Positions 7,332 through 15,180 of a DNA stretch of 64,000 bases are shown here, one piece after another. The notes under the pieces are model-generated. The model worked only from the letters and a program-made list of their open reading frames with translations. It had not been told where the DNA came from and did not search any database. The translations under genes were made by a program, and so were the position numbers. Origin of the DNA: Iodobacter fluviatilis. Its GTDB lineage: Bacteria > Pseudomonadota > Gammaproteobacteria > Burkholderiales > Chitinibacteraceae. The stretch is from positions 2,666,001 to 2,730,000 of the forward strand of contig NZ_UGHR01000001.1 in the NCBI RefSeq assembly GCF_900451195.1. Direction: 5' to 3'. How positions within the stretch are numbered: position 1 is the first letter of the stretch; the number at the start of each line of letters is the position of its first letter.

Positions 7332-7386
7332 CGGTAGGTTGGGCTAAAGCTGTATCAGCCCAGCATTTAAAAACGCTGGGCTGATA
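7332..7386. repeat. Cargo repeat copy 3 with adjoining 12-bp hairpin
   Basis: CGGTAGGTTGGGC (7332-7344) leads into TAAAGCTGTATCAGCCCAGC, a near copy of 5960-5993. The second half forms a perfect 12-bp hairpin, TATCAGCCCAGC (7353-7364) with GCTGGGCTGATA (7375-7386), around a 10-base AT-rich loop. No T-run follows the hairpin on either strand, so it is not a classic terminator. It lies between the stop of the 7434-7625 gene and the glycosylase cassette boundary. Confidence 0.55.
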
Positions 7387-7433
7387 AGTTACTAGTCCAA
7401 GGCACCGTACTTAATACGTTTTAGGGTTATATA

Positions 7434-7625
7434 TCACTTGCTGGAAGGAGGCGCATTGCCTCGCCCGCCGCCTGATGGATTCCCTGTGGTACTTGGCCAG
7501 CCACCGGGTTGACCACTTCCTTTACCACCACTACTGGACCCACCTTTGGAGCCGCCAGTATTCCCTCCGGCACTCCCTGTATTTCCACTGCTGCCGCCTT
7601 TGCCTCCACCACTGCCTTTGCTCAT
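7434..7625 (-). CDS. Gly/Ser-rich microprotein, unknown function
   Basis: The product is 63 residues, over half Gly and Ser (MSKGSGGGKGGSSGNTGSAG at the start), ending in a more specific segment with PGGWPSTTGNPSGGGRGN. I recall small hypothetical proteins ending in a WPSTTGNPSGGGR-like motif in many proteobacteria, without known function. The start at 7625 is chosen because GAAGGTG stands 8 bp upstream; a longer frame to 7664 adds an unlikely hydrophobic leader. It is likely disordered. It belongs to the opposite-strand cargo block. Its upstream 236 bp (7626-7861) hold no other gene; ATTAACTGAC occurs twice there (7769-7778 and 7835-7844). Confidence 0.55.
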   Translation of the reverse strand: MSKGSGGGKGGSSGNTGSAGGNTGGSKGGSSSGGKGSGQPGGWPSTTGNPSGGGRGNAPPSSK

Positions 7626-7861
7626 TTGAGTCACCTTCAAGATAAGCCGGATAAAAATGGCCAACGCCGGTCCGGCAACGACGTAGACGCCTATAAGTAT
7701 TAGCCCATTACACAGCCCTTTGTACGCCCCTCCTATGAAAACCAGCTCGATGGGCTTTTCTAAACCTCATTAACTGACTCCTCTCCTTCGCTCCCGCAAA
7801 ATCCTTTGTGTTTGTTCGGCCACATTTTTGGCTTATTAACTGACCTAAAGGACACCTGATC

Positions 7862-8164
7862 ATGGTTATTACTATGCAATTTCCCTTTACAACTGCGGCT
7901 GGCGTCAAAGTTGAATCCGTTACAACACGGCGGCTGAAAGTAAAGGATCTAAAGTCAATCGGTGAGCGTTCTGGGGGCAGTGAGACCCAATTGGAACTCA
8001 ATGGTGTCGCTCTCATGTGCAATTTGGTTCCTGAGGATTTAGAAGAAATGGATGCTGCAGATTACCAAGCGGTGAAAGGTCGATTTCTTGAAGTCGTGGG
8101 TATCACTGGATCGGATTTGGCAGGGACAAAGCCTGCTGGCAAGATGGTTCCGCTTCCAGCCTAG
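7862..8164 (+). CDS. Phage tail assembly chaperone (Mu gp41-like), upstream frame
   Basis: This 100-residue protein fits the Mu gp41-type tail assembly chaperone family: ITMQFPFTTAAGVKVESVTT at the start, TRRLKVKDLKSIGE, then LVPEDLEEMDAADYQAVKGRFLE. Such chaperones hold the tape measure protein during tail building and are made in two forms by ribosomal frameshifting. An AAAGGA site lies 9 bp before ATG 7862. It resumes the tail operon after the 2.8-kb cargo block, and the next gene is the tape measure, its usual partner. Confidence 0.85.
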   Translation: MVITMQFPFTTAAGVKVESVTTRRLKVKDLKSIGERSGGSETQLELNGVALMCNLVPEDLEEMDAADYQAVKGRFLEVVGITGSDLAGTKPAGKMVPLPA

Positions 8165-8261
8165 TGAGATAGACCGGCTTTCAATTCATGATTTTTGTCG
8201 GTGGGTAAATGAAGCGTGTGTGCAGATTAAGCAGGAGCACCCTGAATCATCCAAATATTGA
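8076..8261 (+). CDS. P2 GpE-like frameshift extension of the tail assembly chaperone
   Basis: In the frame +1 (equivalent to -2) relative to 7862-8164, the sequence is open from 8076 to TGA at 8259-8261. Its C-terminal part reads RWFRFQPSEIDRLSIHDF then CRWVNEACVQIK, matching the P2 GpE pattern (F-W/R-F-x-PSE-x-x-x-x-L-x-x-W). The frame contains no ATG or GTG, so it should be made only as a fusion with the upstream chaperone by frameshifting within the 8076-8161 overlap. Mu was reported to use a -2 shift at this place. The slip site was not identified. The -1 frame ends at a TAG soon after and has no such motif. Confidence 0.75.
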   Translation, partial: KVDFLKSWVSLDRIWQGQSLLARWFRFQPSEIDRLSIHDFCRWVNEACVQIKQEHPESSKY

Positions 8262-8300
8262 CCGCTGAAATACAGTGGTACAGCGCAAAAGGTGTGCAGC

Positions 8301-10826
8301 ATGGCAGATTTATCCATTGGAATTAGGATTGGAGCAGCGCTGGCGGGATCGTTCTCGTCGGCGTTTACTGGTGCGCGGGGCACGCTCGGCCAGTTGGGGC
8401 AGGTGGCTGACCAGCTCCGCGCCCGCCACACCCGTCTTGGCGAAGCAATGGCCCGCGCTGCATCACATCCTGCCCGCAATGTGGATGCGTTGCGCCGCCA
8501 ATATGAACGGCTGGGGCAGACACTAGAACAGTTACGCATTCGTCAGGAAAGATTAGCTGCCAGCATGGCGCGAGGTGCCGCATTACGCCAACAACGCAGT
8601 GCGATGGGGGCTGAATTAATTGGTACTTATGCGGGAGGCGTCGCTGCAGCTGTTCCTATGATTGGTGCCGTTAAACAGGCCGCTAATTTTGAGTCTGGCC
8701 TGCGTGATATTGCAATTAATGGCAATTTAAAAGCACAAGAGGAGTTTCAGCTTGGCCACGCAATACGAAAAGCGGCATTAACGACCAATCAAGGACATGC
8801 CGCTATTTTACAAGGGGTTGGTACGCTCGTTTCATCCGGGATGGATGCTAAGAAAGCAGGTGAATACTCTGGCCTGCTGGGCAAGGTTTCTACTGCAACC
8901 AATGCGGATATGAAAGAGATTGCTGCAATGGTTTATTCCCTGTCAGAAACACTGGGCATCAAGGGTGAAGCCCCTCTTAAAGAAGCATTTAACCGAGCTG
9001 CATTCGGCGGAAAATTGGGGAGGTTTGAATTAAAGGATATGGCTAAATCTCTGCCTGAAATGACGGCCGCCTTTGCTGGCAAGGGGATTATGGGTCAACA
9101 GGCGTTGACGGAAATTATTGCAAGCTTGGAGGTCGGCCGAGAAGCTGCTGGCTCAGGCGATGAAGCGGTAACTAATTTGCGCAATTGGATGGCGCATATG
9201 AATGCTCAACACACGATAAGCAATTACAACAAGGCTGGTGTTGATTATCAAAAATCTATGTCAAATCTTGTCTCAAGCGGTGACTCGTCATACGAGGCGT
9301 CCCTCAAAATTGCAAATAAATTTATTGCTGGTAAAGGGGATGCCTTTATGAAGGCATGGAAGGATGCAGGAGCAAAGGGTAATGAAGATGCACAGCGCAG
9401 GCTAATGGAAAGCTTTGGTTTAAATGAGGTATTCCAGGATATTCAAACCATTAACCATTTGCTGGCAATGCGCCAAGGCTGGGATAAATATCAGCAAAAT
9501 AAAAAGCAAATGGGTAGTAAGCAGGCGATGGGAACGATAGATGAAGACTATCAAAAACGAATAAATGCAGCCACAAAAGCCTGGGAAAAGTTTAAAACAG
9601 GGCTTGCCGATTTAGGAATTTCAGTGGGAAGTGCCCTGTTACCTGCACTTACTTCTTTGATGACGACACTAACACCCATGATCGGTGCCTTTGGGAAGTT
9701 TGCCGAGGCCCATCCAGGCGTCATTCGAGCGGTAGCCGGGACGGTGCTTGGTATTGTGGGGTTAAAAATTGCCTTTCTATCGCTGGGCTGGGGAATAAAC
9801 TTTTTTATCAGATCACCCTTGAACACGTTGAGTACAGTTTGGAATACCGTTGCTTCTAAGTGGACACTCCTTCGCGCCTTGTTGCTCAGCGGCGGCTCGC
9901 GTCTTTCCAGTTTTTTTCAATTATTCGGCATGGGTGCAGCACGGGCCAATGCGTTTGTGGCCTCCATTGGCCGGATGGGCAGCTGGATCGCCTCTGCATT
10001 TACCCGAATTGGCCCTTTCTTCTTACGCTTCGTGGGCTTGGCCAGATCGCTTGCCGGTGTTTTAGCGGGGCGATTAGTGAGCGGCATCATGATGGCAGGC
10101 CGAGCCGTGCTTTGGCTGGGCCGAGCATTAATGATGAATCCGATCGGGCTGGCGATTACGGCGATCGCGGTGAGTGCTTATCTGATTTACCGCTACTGGG
10201 ACAAAATCAAGCCGTGGTTTGCTAATTTGTGGGCCAGTGTAAAAGCCATTTTTACCGGGGCTGCAGATTGGATGAAGGGCATTACTGACAGCTTTGCCGG
10301 TTTTGGTGCTCATATTATTGATGGCTTGGTGAATGGCATTAAATCTAAATTTAGTGCGGCCAAAGATACGATCGTAGAGTTTGGCCAGAATTTAAAAGGC
10401 TGGTTTGCCGACACCCTGGGCATCCAGTCCCCATCTCGGATTTTTCTGGGGTTTGGCGACAATATCGCCCAGGGTGCGGCGCTGGGTATTGGCCGTTCTG
10501 CTGCACTGGCCACTCGCGCCGTTGCCACAATGGCGCAGGCCAGCGCCACGGCATGGGGTAAGCCAGAGCTGGCATCGCCTTTTGTGGATGTGGCAAACCG
10601 TGTAGCCAGCGTGGTGCCTCGCGCATCCGGCAATGAACAAGGGCCAAATGCATCTGGGGGGATGACCGTTCACTTCTCACCACAAATCACAGTGCAAGGC
10701 GGTGATCCTGCCCTGGTGCAAAACCAGGTAAACCAAGCGTTGCAATCCTCTTATCCAGAGTTTGAAAGGATGATGAAGCGCTACGAGGCCAATAGAAAAC
10801 GCGGCAGCTACGGGGGGAATGCCTGA
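8301..10826 (+). CDS. Phage tail tape measure protein
   Basis: At 841 residues this sets tail length and is ejected with DNA. It has an N-terminal coiled coil (about residues 25-100, heptads of Leu/Arg/Gln), a TP901-type tape measure core (about 120-400, with AKMKEIAA-like SLSETLGI and GMDAKKAGEYSGLLG), and several hydrophobic segments between about 450 and 640 (GTVLGIVGLKIAFLSLG, AITAIAVSAYLIYRYW). The end has GIQSPSRIFLGFGDNIAQGAA, a motif typical of these proteins. I place the start at ATG 8301, 8 bp after AAAAGG; a GTG at 8292 would add three residues. It overlaps gene U by one base. Confidence 0.93.
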   Translation: MADLSIGIRIGAALAGSFSSAFTGARGTLGQLGQVADQLRARHTRLGEAMARAASHPARNVDALRRQYERLGQTLEQLRIRQERLAASMARGAALRQQRSAMGAELIGTYAGGVAAAVPMIGAVKQAANFESGLRDIAINGNLKAQEEFQLGHAIRKAALTTNQGHAAILQGVGTLVSSGMDAKKAGEYSGLLGKVSTATNADMKEIAAMVYSLSETLGIKGEAPLKEAFNRAAFGGKLGRFELKDMAKSLPEMTAAFAGKGIMGQQALTEIIASLEVGREAAGSGDEAVTNLRNWMAHMNAQHTISNYNKAGVDYQKSMSNLVSSGDSSYEASLKIANKFIAGKGDAFMKAWKDAGAKGNEDAQRRLMESFGLNEVFQDIQTINHLLAMRQGWDKYQQNKKQMGSKQAMGTIDEDYQKRINAATKAWEKFKTGLADLGISVGSALLPALTSLMTTLTPMIGAFGKFAEAHPGVIRAVAGTVLGIVGLKIAFLSLGWGINFFIRSPLNTLSTVWNTVASKWTLLRALLLSGGSRLSSFFQLFGMGAARANAFVASIGRMGSWIASAFTRIGPFFLRFVGLARSLAGVLAGRLVSGIMMAGRAVLWLGRALMMNPIGLAITAIAVSAYLIYRYWDKIKPWFANLWASVKAIFTGAADWMKGITDSFAGFGAHIIDGLVNGIKSKFSAAKDTIVEFGQNLKGWFADTLGIQSPSRIFLGFGDNIAQGAALGIGRSAALATRAVATMAQASATAWGKPELASPFVDVANRVASVVPRASGNEQGPNASGGMTVHFSPQITVQGGDPALVQNQVNQALQSSYPEFERMMKRYEANRKRGSYGGNA

Positions 10827-11746
10827 TGTTCGCCATTCTCGGCACCGTTGAGTTTGATCTCATCACCTATTTTGACGGGCTGGAAATCAGCTATGGCGCA
10901 GACTATGCCGAGCATGCCCTCATTGGCCGCAAGCCTCGGCTGCAGCATGTGGGCGATAAGCTGGACGAGATCAAAATTGATTTGGTTTTTCATGCCAGCT
11001 ATTGCAAGCCAGAGGCCGAGTTGTTGCGCCTGCGTAAGGCGATCGCCGCGCATGAGGCCATGTCGTTTGTGCTGGGCAATGGTGATTACAAAGGCCGCTT
11101 TGTGATTACTGATGCCACGGCCACAGGCCGCCAGACGGATAAATCCGGCAGCATGATCGCGCTGGAGGCCCAATTATCCCTGCGTGAATATACCGGCGAG
11201 GATGCTAAGCCCCGCCCGCTGGCCATCGTGAGCGGCAGCAGCCCGCTACCGCTGCAGGCCCAGCTGAATAAATTAGCCGTGCCCGGTGTAGTGGCGACTA
11301 TTCCTGCAATTAGCCCATTATCACAAGCCATCTCAATGGCAAAAGGCGCTTTGAATACAGCCAGCCAGGCTCTGACTGCAGTAGCTGCCGTGCGCCAGTT
11401 GGCTAAATCTGATCCTGTCTCTGCGCTGGCCCGTCTGCCCGGCGTCAGTGCCACGGTGGGCGGTGCTTTGCCGGGGCTGGGGGCGGTAGCGGAGCAAATG
11501 GGCGGGCTAAAAAATATTACTGTTGTGGCCAGCGATGCAGCGCAAACCGTGCAGCGGGTGATGCGGGTGCGTGGTGAAATGAGCAGCATCACGCAAAACA
11601 TGGCCAGCGCCAATGCGGGTAATTTGCTCTCTGTTTTAACCTCGGCAAACGGGGCAATTCAGCGGGTAGATAGCGAGATCCGGGGCGCAACCCTGCCACT
11701 TGCCCGCATGACTGCGGCGGCTGTGACCAGACAGGTGGCCGGATGA
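10826..11746 (+). CDS. Phage tail protein U (P2 GpU family) with long C-terminal extension
   Basis: Residues 1-140 match P2 GpU closely (FELITYFDGLE-like region, YAEHALIGRKPRLQHVGDKL, EAMSFVLGNGDYKGRFVITD, LEAQLSLREY). GpU is a tail completion or baseplate-proximal protein. The whole product is 306 residues, about twice P2 GpU (159); the extra 160 residues are Ala/Val-rich and helical, ending in a long segment with AAQTVQRVMRVRGEMSSITQ. The start overlaps the tape measure stop (TGATG) and the end overlaps gene X (ATGA). Confidence 0.88.
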   Translation: MFAILGTVEFDLITYFDGLEISYGADYAEHALIGRKPRLQHVGDKLDEIKIDLVFHASYCKPEAELLRLRKAIAAHEAMSFVLGNGDYKGRFVITDATATGRQTDKSGSMIALEAQLSLREYTGEDAKPRPLAIVSGSSPLPLQAQLNKLAVPGVVATIPAISPLSQAISMAKGALNTASQALTAVAAVRQLAKSDPVSALARLPGVSATVGGALPGLGAVAEQMGGLKNITVVASDAAQTVQRVMRVRGEMSSITQNMASANAGNLLSVLTSANGAIQRVDSEIRGATLPLARMTAAAVTRQVAG

Positions 11747-11949
11747 ACCTGACTCATATCACCACGGATGGCGATCGCTGGGATTTGCTGGCGTGGCGCT
11801 ACTACCGCGATATATCGCGTATTCCGCTGTTAATTGACGCCAATCCGCACATGGCCATTAGCGAAGTACTGCCCAGCGGGCAAACCGTACTGATCCCGAT
11901 TATTGAAGAAGAGGTTTCAACCGAGGATCTGCCGCCATGGAAGCGATAA
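11743..11949 (+). CDS. Phage tail protein X (LysM-like)
   Basis: The 68-residue protein has the P2 GpX layout: DGDRWDLLAWRYYRDISRIP, LLIDANPHMAISEVLPSG and QTVLIPII, which is a LysM-type fold of about 60 residues. It is thought to bind peptidoglycan or join baseplate hub parts. It overlaps U by 4 bp and D by 13 bp, the order X-D being standard in P2-type tails. Confidence 0.92.
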   Translation: MNLTHITTDGDRWDLLAWRYYRDISRIPLLIDANPHMAISEVLPSGQTVLIPIIEEEVSTEDLPPWKR

Positions 11950-13073
11950 ATACCCCCGCATTTGAGCTGAACTACAACGGCCGCAATATCACGCGAGATA
12001 TCGCGCCTTATGCACTTTCCTTAACGTATACAGACAATTTGAGTGGTGAGGCTGATGGGCTGGATATTGAGCTGGAAGACACGGATGGCCGCTGGCTAAA
12101 CAGCTGGTACCCGGAAAAAGGCGCGGAGTTGTCTTATCGATTTGGCTATCTGCAGCAGGCACTGATCAGCGCGGGCCGGTTTGATATTGATGAGCTTGAG
12201 CTGTCCGGCCCGCCGTCTGTAGTGCGGATTCGCGCCCTTGCTGCTGGGGCACAAAAGGCGTTACGTACCCGCAAGGGTAAAGATTATGAGGCCACCACGC
12301 TAGCCGATATCGCGGGGCAAATTGCTAAATCAAACAATATGACGCTGGTGGGCAAAATCGAACCGCTGCAGATTGATAGGGCCACGCAATATAAAGAAGG
12401 TGATCTGGCGTTTTTACACCGCATTGCTAGGCAGTATGGCTACGCATTTAAAGTGACTGAAAACTCCACCCGCCTAGTGTTCTGGAAAAGCGCCGACCTG
12501 CACCAGCAAAAGCCGGTGCGCACCTTCTCTCCCAAGGATTTATCGGGCTGGAGCTTCACCGATAAAGTGTCTGATGTGCCTGCAGGCGTTGAGGTATCCC
12601 ACCACAATGCCAAAAGCAAAAAGCTGGTGGTTTATGGCGTAAAAGATGGCGAAACCGCCGTGGTTGGTGCATCCACATCGGGCAAAAGCAGCAGCGCCGA
12701 CACGGTTAAAATCACCCGCCGCGCTCCCACAGCGGCATCTGCAGAGGCGCAGGCCAAGGCGGCGCTAGACCAGCGTTTAATCGAACGCACCACCGGCAAT
12801 ATCAACCTGATTGGCGATCCGGCCTTGGCGGCTGGAGTGACGATTGAATTGGCGGGGTTTGGCCAGTTATCAGGCATTTACACCATCAGCAAAGCCGTTC
12901 ACAGCATCAACCGGGGCGAAGGCTACACCACTACATTGGAAATCAAACGCGGTGCCGCATCCTCTAAGGGAACCAAAGGGGCAAAAACCAAAGGCTTGGC
13001 GGTGTACGGCATGAAAGACGGCAAGGTTGAGGTGGTCGATCACTCGGCGGCCAAGGCTAAAAAACATGGATGA
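11937..13073 (+). CDS. Phage late control protein D / baseplate hub (P2 GpD)
   Basis: The 378-residue product is a GpD-family baseplate hub, equivalent to T4 gp27. Signs are the N-terminal PAFELNYNGRNITRDIAPY, LSGEADGLDIELEDTDGRWL and the central EGDLAFLHRIARQYGYAFKV, all family hallmarks. In the C-terminal third, VVYGVKDGETAVV is echoed near the end by AVYGMKDGKVEVV, an internal duplication. It begins inside gene X and its stop overlaps the start of V. It should form the trimer that holds the spike and fits the end of the tail tube. Confidence 0.92.
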   Translation: MEAINTPAFELNYNGRNITRDIAPYALSLTYTDNLSGEADGLDIELEDTDGRWLNSWYPEKGAELSYRFGYLQQALISAGRFDIDELELSGPPSVVRIRALAAGAQKALRTRKGKDYEATTLADIAGQIAKSNNMTLVGKIEPLQIDRATQYKEGDLAFLHRIARQYGYAFKVTENSTRLVFWKSADLHQQKPVRTFSPKDLSGWSFTDKVSDVPAGVEVSHHNAKSKKLVVYGVKDGETAVVGASTSGKSSSADTVKITRRAPTAASAEAQAKAALDQRLIERTTGNINLIGDPALAAGVTIELAGFGQLSGIYTISKAVHSINRGEGYTTTLEIKRGAASSKGTKGAKTKGLAVYGMKDGKVEVVDHSAAKAKKHG

Positions 13074-13671
13074 GACCTTTGAGGAAAGCGGCGTCACCCT
13101 TAAGTTTGGCGTTGTACTCGCCAGCCAGCCAGGCTTTGCGCGGGTTAGCCTGCCGGACACCGACAATCTGCGCACGATGTGGCTGCCGATTGCGTACCCG
13201 AAGACCCAAGATGATGAGTGTTACTGGACTTATGACACCGGCGAGCATGTGGCACTGTTGCTTGATGCTCAGGGCGAAGATGGGGTGATTATCGGGGCGA
13301 TTTTTTCTGATGCGGATACCCCGCCAGTGACCGACCCGAATAAATTCGGCATCAGGTTTAAAGACGGTGCCATGCTGGAATACGACCGGCAAACCCACAC
13401 GCTAAGCGTTACCGGCGTATCGAAAGTGATCGTAGAAGCCAGCACGACCATCGTATTAAAAGCGGGCAGCAAAGTGACAATCGACTCCCCAGAAGCAGAG
13501 TTCACCGGCAAGCTGCAAGTCGATGGGCTGCTTACTTATCTCGGTGGTCTTGAAGGCAGCGGCGGTGGCGGTTCTAAATTTACTGGCCGCGTTGACGTGG
13601 ATGGGGATGTTCATGCCACTGGCTCTATTATTGATGTGGCGGGTAATTCAAATCACCATTCCCATACGTAA
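13066..13671 (+). CDS. Phage baseplate assembly protein V (membrane-piercing spike)
   Basis: The 201-residue protein corresponds to P2 GpV. Residues 10-95 form the OB-like domain (KFGVVLASQPGFARVSLPDT, LWLPIAYPKT-like MWLPIAYPKTQDDECYW, GEHVALLLDAQGEDGVIIGA). The rest is a repetitive beta-helix (VIVEASTTIVLKAGSKVTID). The C-terminus, NSNHHSHT, holds the HxH motif that binds iron at the tip of P2-type spikes. I choose ATG 13066 because it overlaps the D stop; an upstream start at 13027 would lie inside D without support. Confidence 0.92.
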   Translation: MDETFEESGVTLKFGVVLASQPGFARVSLPDTDNLRTMWLPIAYPKTQDDECYWTYDTGEHVALLLDAQGEDGVIIGAIFSDADTPPVTDPNKFGIRFKDGAMLEYDRQTHTLSVTGVSKVIVEASTTIVLKAGSKVTIDSPEAEFTGKLQVDGLLTYLGGLEGSGGGGSKFTGRVDVDGDVHATGSIIDVAGNSNHHSHT

Positions 13672-13703
13672 ACCTTAAACCGCTTTAATATCCCTTCCCC
13701 CTG

Positions 13704-13726
13704 CATAGCGCCATCATGGCGCTATG
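13704..13726 (+). promoter_or_regulatory. Perfect palindrome covering the gene W start codon
   Basis: Eleven bases, CATAGCGCCAT (13704-13714), pair with ATGGCGCTATG (13716-13726) around a single C. The last three bases are the ATG of gene W. No good ribosome site is seen upstream, and in mRNA the start codon would be buried in the stem. This is the only sizeable gap between tail genes in the X-to-fibre run. It could limit W translation, stop transcription weakly, or be a protein-binding site; the choice is open. Confidence 0.6.
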
Positions 13727-14080
13727 ACTCAGCTCAAAGATATCTCCTCCCTGCATTGGCAAACCGCTTTAGGCGGTGATGGCATTGTCGAAAATATCGA
13801 CGACATCCATCAAGCCATTGCCATTATTTTGCGCACCCCGCAGGGGGCAGACCCATTGCGGCCAGAGTTCGGCAGCAAGCTGCGTGAATATATCGATTAC
13901 CCCATTAATCGCGCCCGCCCGCATGTGGTACGCGAAAGCGTGGAAGCGATCGCCCGCTGGGAGCCTCGCGTTTCTGTTGAGCGTGTGTCGTTTGAGCTGG
14001 GTGAGCCAGGGCAGGCAATGATCAAAGTGTTCTGGCGTTTGCCCGATGGGTTTACAGATCAAACGGCGGTATCTCTATGA
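13724..14080 (+). CDS. Phage baseplate assembly protein W (gp25-like)
   Basis: The 118-residue product belongs to the GpW/gp25 lysozyme-like baseplate wedge family: SIHQAIAIILRTPQGADPLRPEFG is its signature (here DIHQAIAIILRTPQGADPL), followed by IDYPINRARPHVVRESVEAI. It forms part of the wedge that links baseplate to sheath. The start is inside the palindrome described separately, and the end overlaps J by 4 bp (ATGA). Confidence 0.92.
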   Translation: MTQLKDISSLHWQTALGGDGIVENIDDIHQAIAIILRTPQGADPLRPEFGSKLREYIDYPINRARPHVVRESVEAIARWEPRVSVERVSFELGEPGQAMIKVFWRLPDGFTDQTAVSL

Positions 14081-15180
14081 CAACCCTGCCCAAAGTCATC
14101 GATGATGATAGCCAGGCTATCACTGCCGAGCTGATCACGGCATTTGAATCCATGACGGGTAAAACGCTTTTCCCTGGGCAGGTGGAGCGGTTGTTTATTG
14201 ATTTGATTGCATACCGTGAAACCTTGTTACGCAGTGCGATCAATGATGCTGCCCGGCAAAATCTGGTGGCGTTTGCCCGAGGCCCGATGCTGGATTATTT
14301 GGGGGAGCTGGTGGGGGTAAGCCGGTTGCCTGCTCAGCCTGCCCAAACTATTGTGCGTGTGACCTTCGCTGCGCCTTTGACCGCTGTGTTGCTGATCCCC
14401 GCTGAAACGAGGGTGCAAACCGCTGCAGGGCTGCAGTTTTATTCACTCAGTGAGATGATGCTGCCGCTGGCCAGCCCCTACGCCGATCTTGCTGTGGCCG
14501 CTGTTGAATTGGGCACAGGAGGAAATGGGTACTTAGCAGGGCAAGTTAATGTGCTGCTTGACCCTATAGGCGTAGCGGTCAGCAGTGTGGCTAATCTGGC
14601 GGTGACATCGGGCGGCGCAGAAATCGAGAGCGATGATCGTCTGCGCGAAAGCATCAAGTTGGCCCCGGAAGTATTTAGTGTTGCGGGCAGCAAGTTGGCG
14701 TATCGGCAGCATGCGATGCGGGCGCACCAGGATATTGTTGAGGTGGCCGTCACTTCACCCGCTCCGGGTGAAATCCGCTTGTATCCATTACTCAAATCAG
14801 GCCTGCCCACTGCGGCCATTCTGGCGGCGGTGACGGGCAAATGCTCGAATGAAAAAGTGCGCCCGCTATCGGACTCGGTGCAAACACTGTCTCCCGTTGA
14901 GCGCCCGTACACGCTCTCTGCTCAGCTAACTCTATATAGCTATGCAGATGCAGTGGCCACATTGGCGGCTGCGCAAAAACAAGCCGCACTGTTTGTGGCC
15001 ACGCAGTCTGCAGCATTGGGGCGGGATATCGTGCCCACCCAAATTGTGGGCGTTTTATCTGTTCCAGGCGTTTATCAGGTGACGCTGCTTGCACCTGCTG
15101 CGCTGTTGTCGGTGGGTGAGGCCGAGTGGGCGCATTGCACCAGCATCAGCGTAGTGCTGGCGGGGGTGAGCGATGGCTAA
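14077..15180 (+). CDS. Phage baseplate protein J (gp6-like wedge)
   Basis: At 367 residues it matches GpJ-family wedge proteins. Typical segments are GKTLFPGQVERLFIDLIAYR, NLVAFARGPMLDYLGELVGV, and GGAEIESDDRLRESIKLAPE with the following RQHAMRAHQDIVEVAVTSP. P2 GpJ is a little shorter (about 302). J and I build the baseplate wedges whose rearrangement triggers sheath contraction. It overlaps W by 4 bp and I by 8 bp. Confidence 0.92.
   Translation: MTTLPKVIDDDSQAITAELITAFESMTGKTLFPGQVERLFIDLIAYRETLLRSAINDAARQNLVAFARGPMLDYLGELVGVSRLPAQPAQTIVRVTFAAPLTAVLLIPAETRVQTAAGLQFYSLSEMMLPLASPYADLAVAAVELGTGGNGYLAGQVNVLLDPIGVAVSSVANLAVTSGGAEIESDDRLRESIKLAPEVFSVAGSKLAYRQHAMRAHQDIVEVAVTSPAPGEIRLYPLLKSGLPTAAILAAVTGKCSNEKVRPLSDSVQTLSPVERPYTLSAQLTLYSYADAVATLAAAQKQAALFVATQSAALGRDIVPTQIVGVLSVPGVYQVTLLAPAALLSVGEAEWAHCTSISVVLAGVSDG

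Noticed and set aside
7334..7386. Hairpin at 7353-7386 as a terminator
   Set aside because: The stem is perfect but no T-run follows on either strand; it fits better as part of a repeat or recombination arm.
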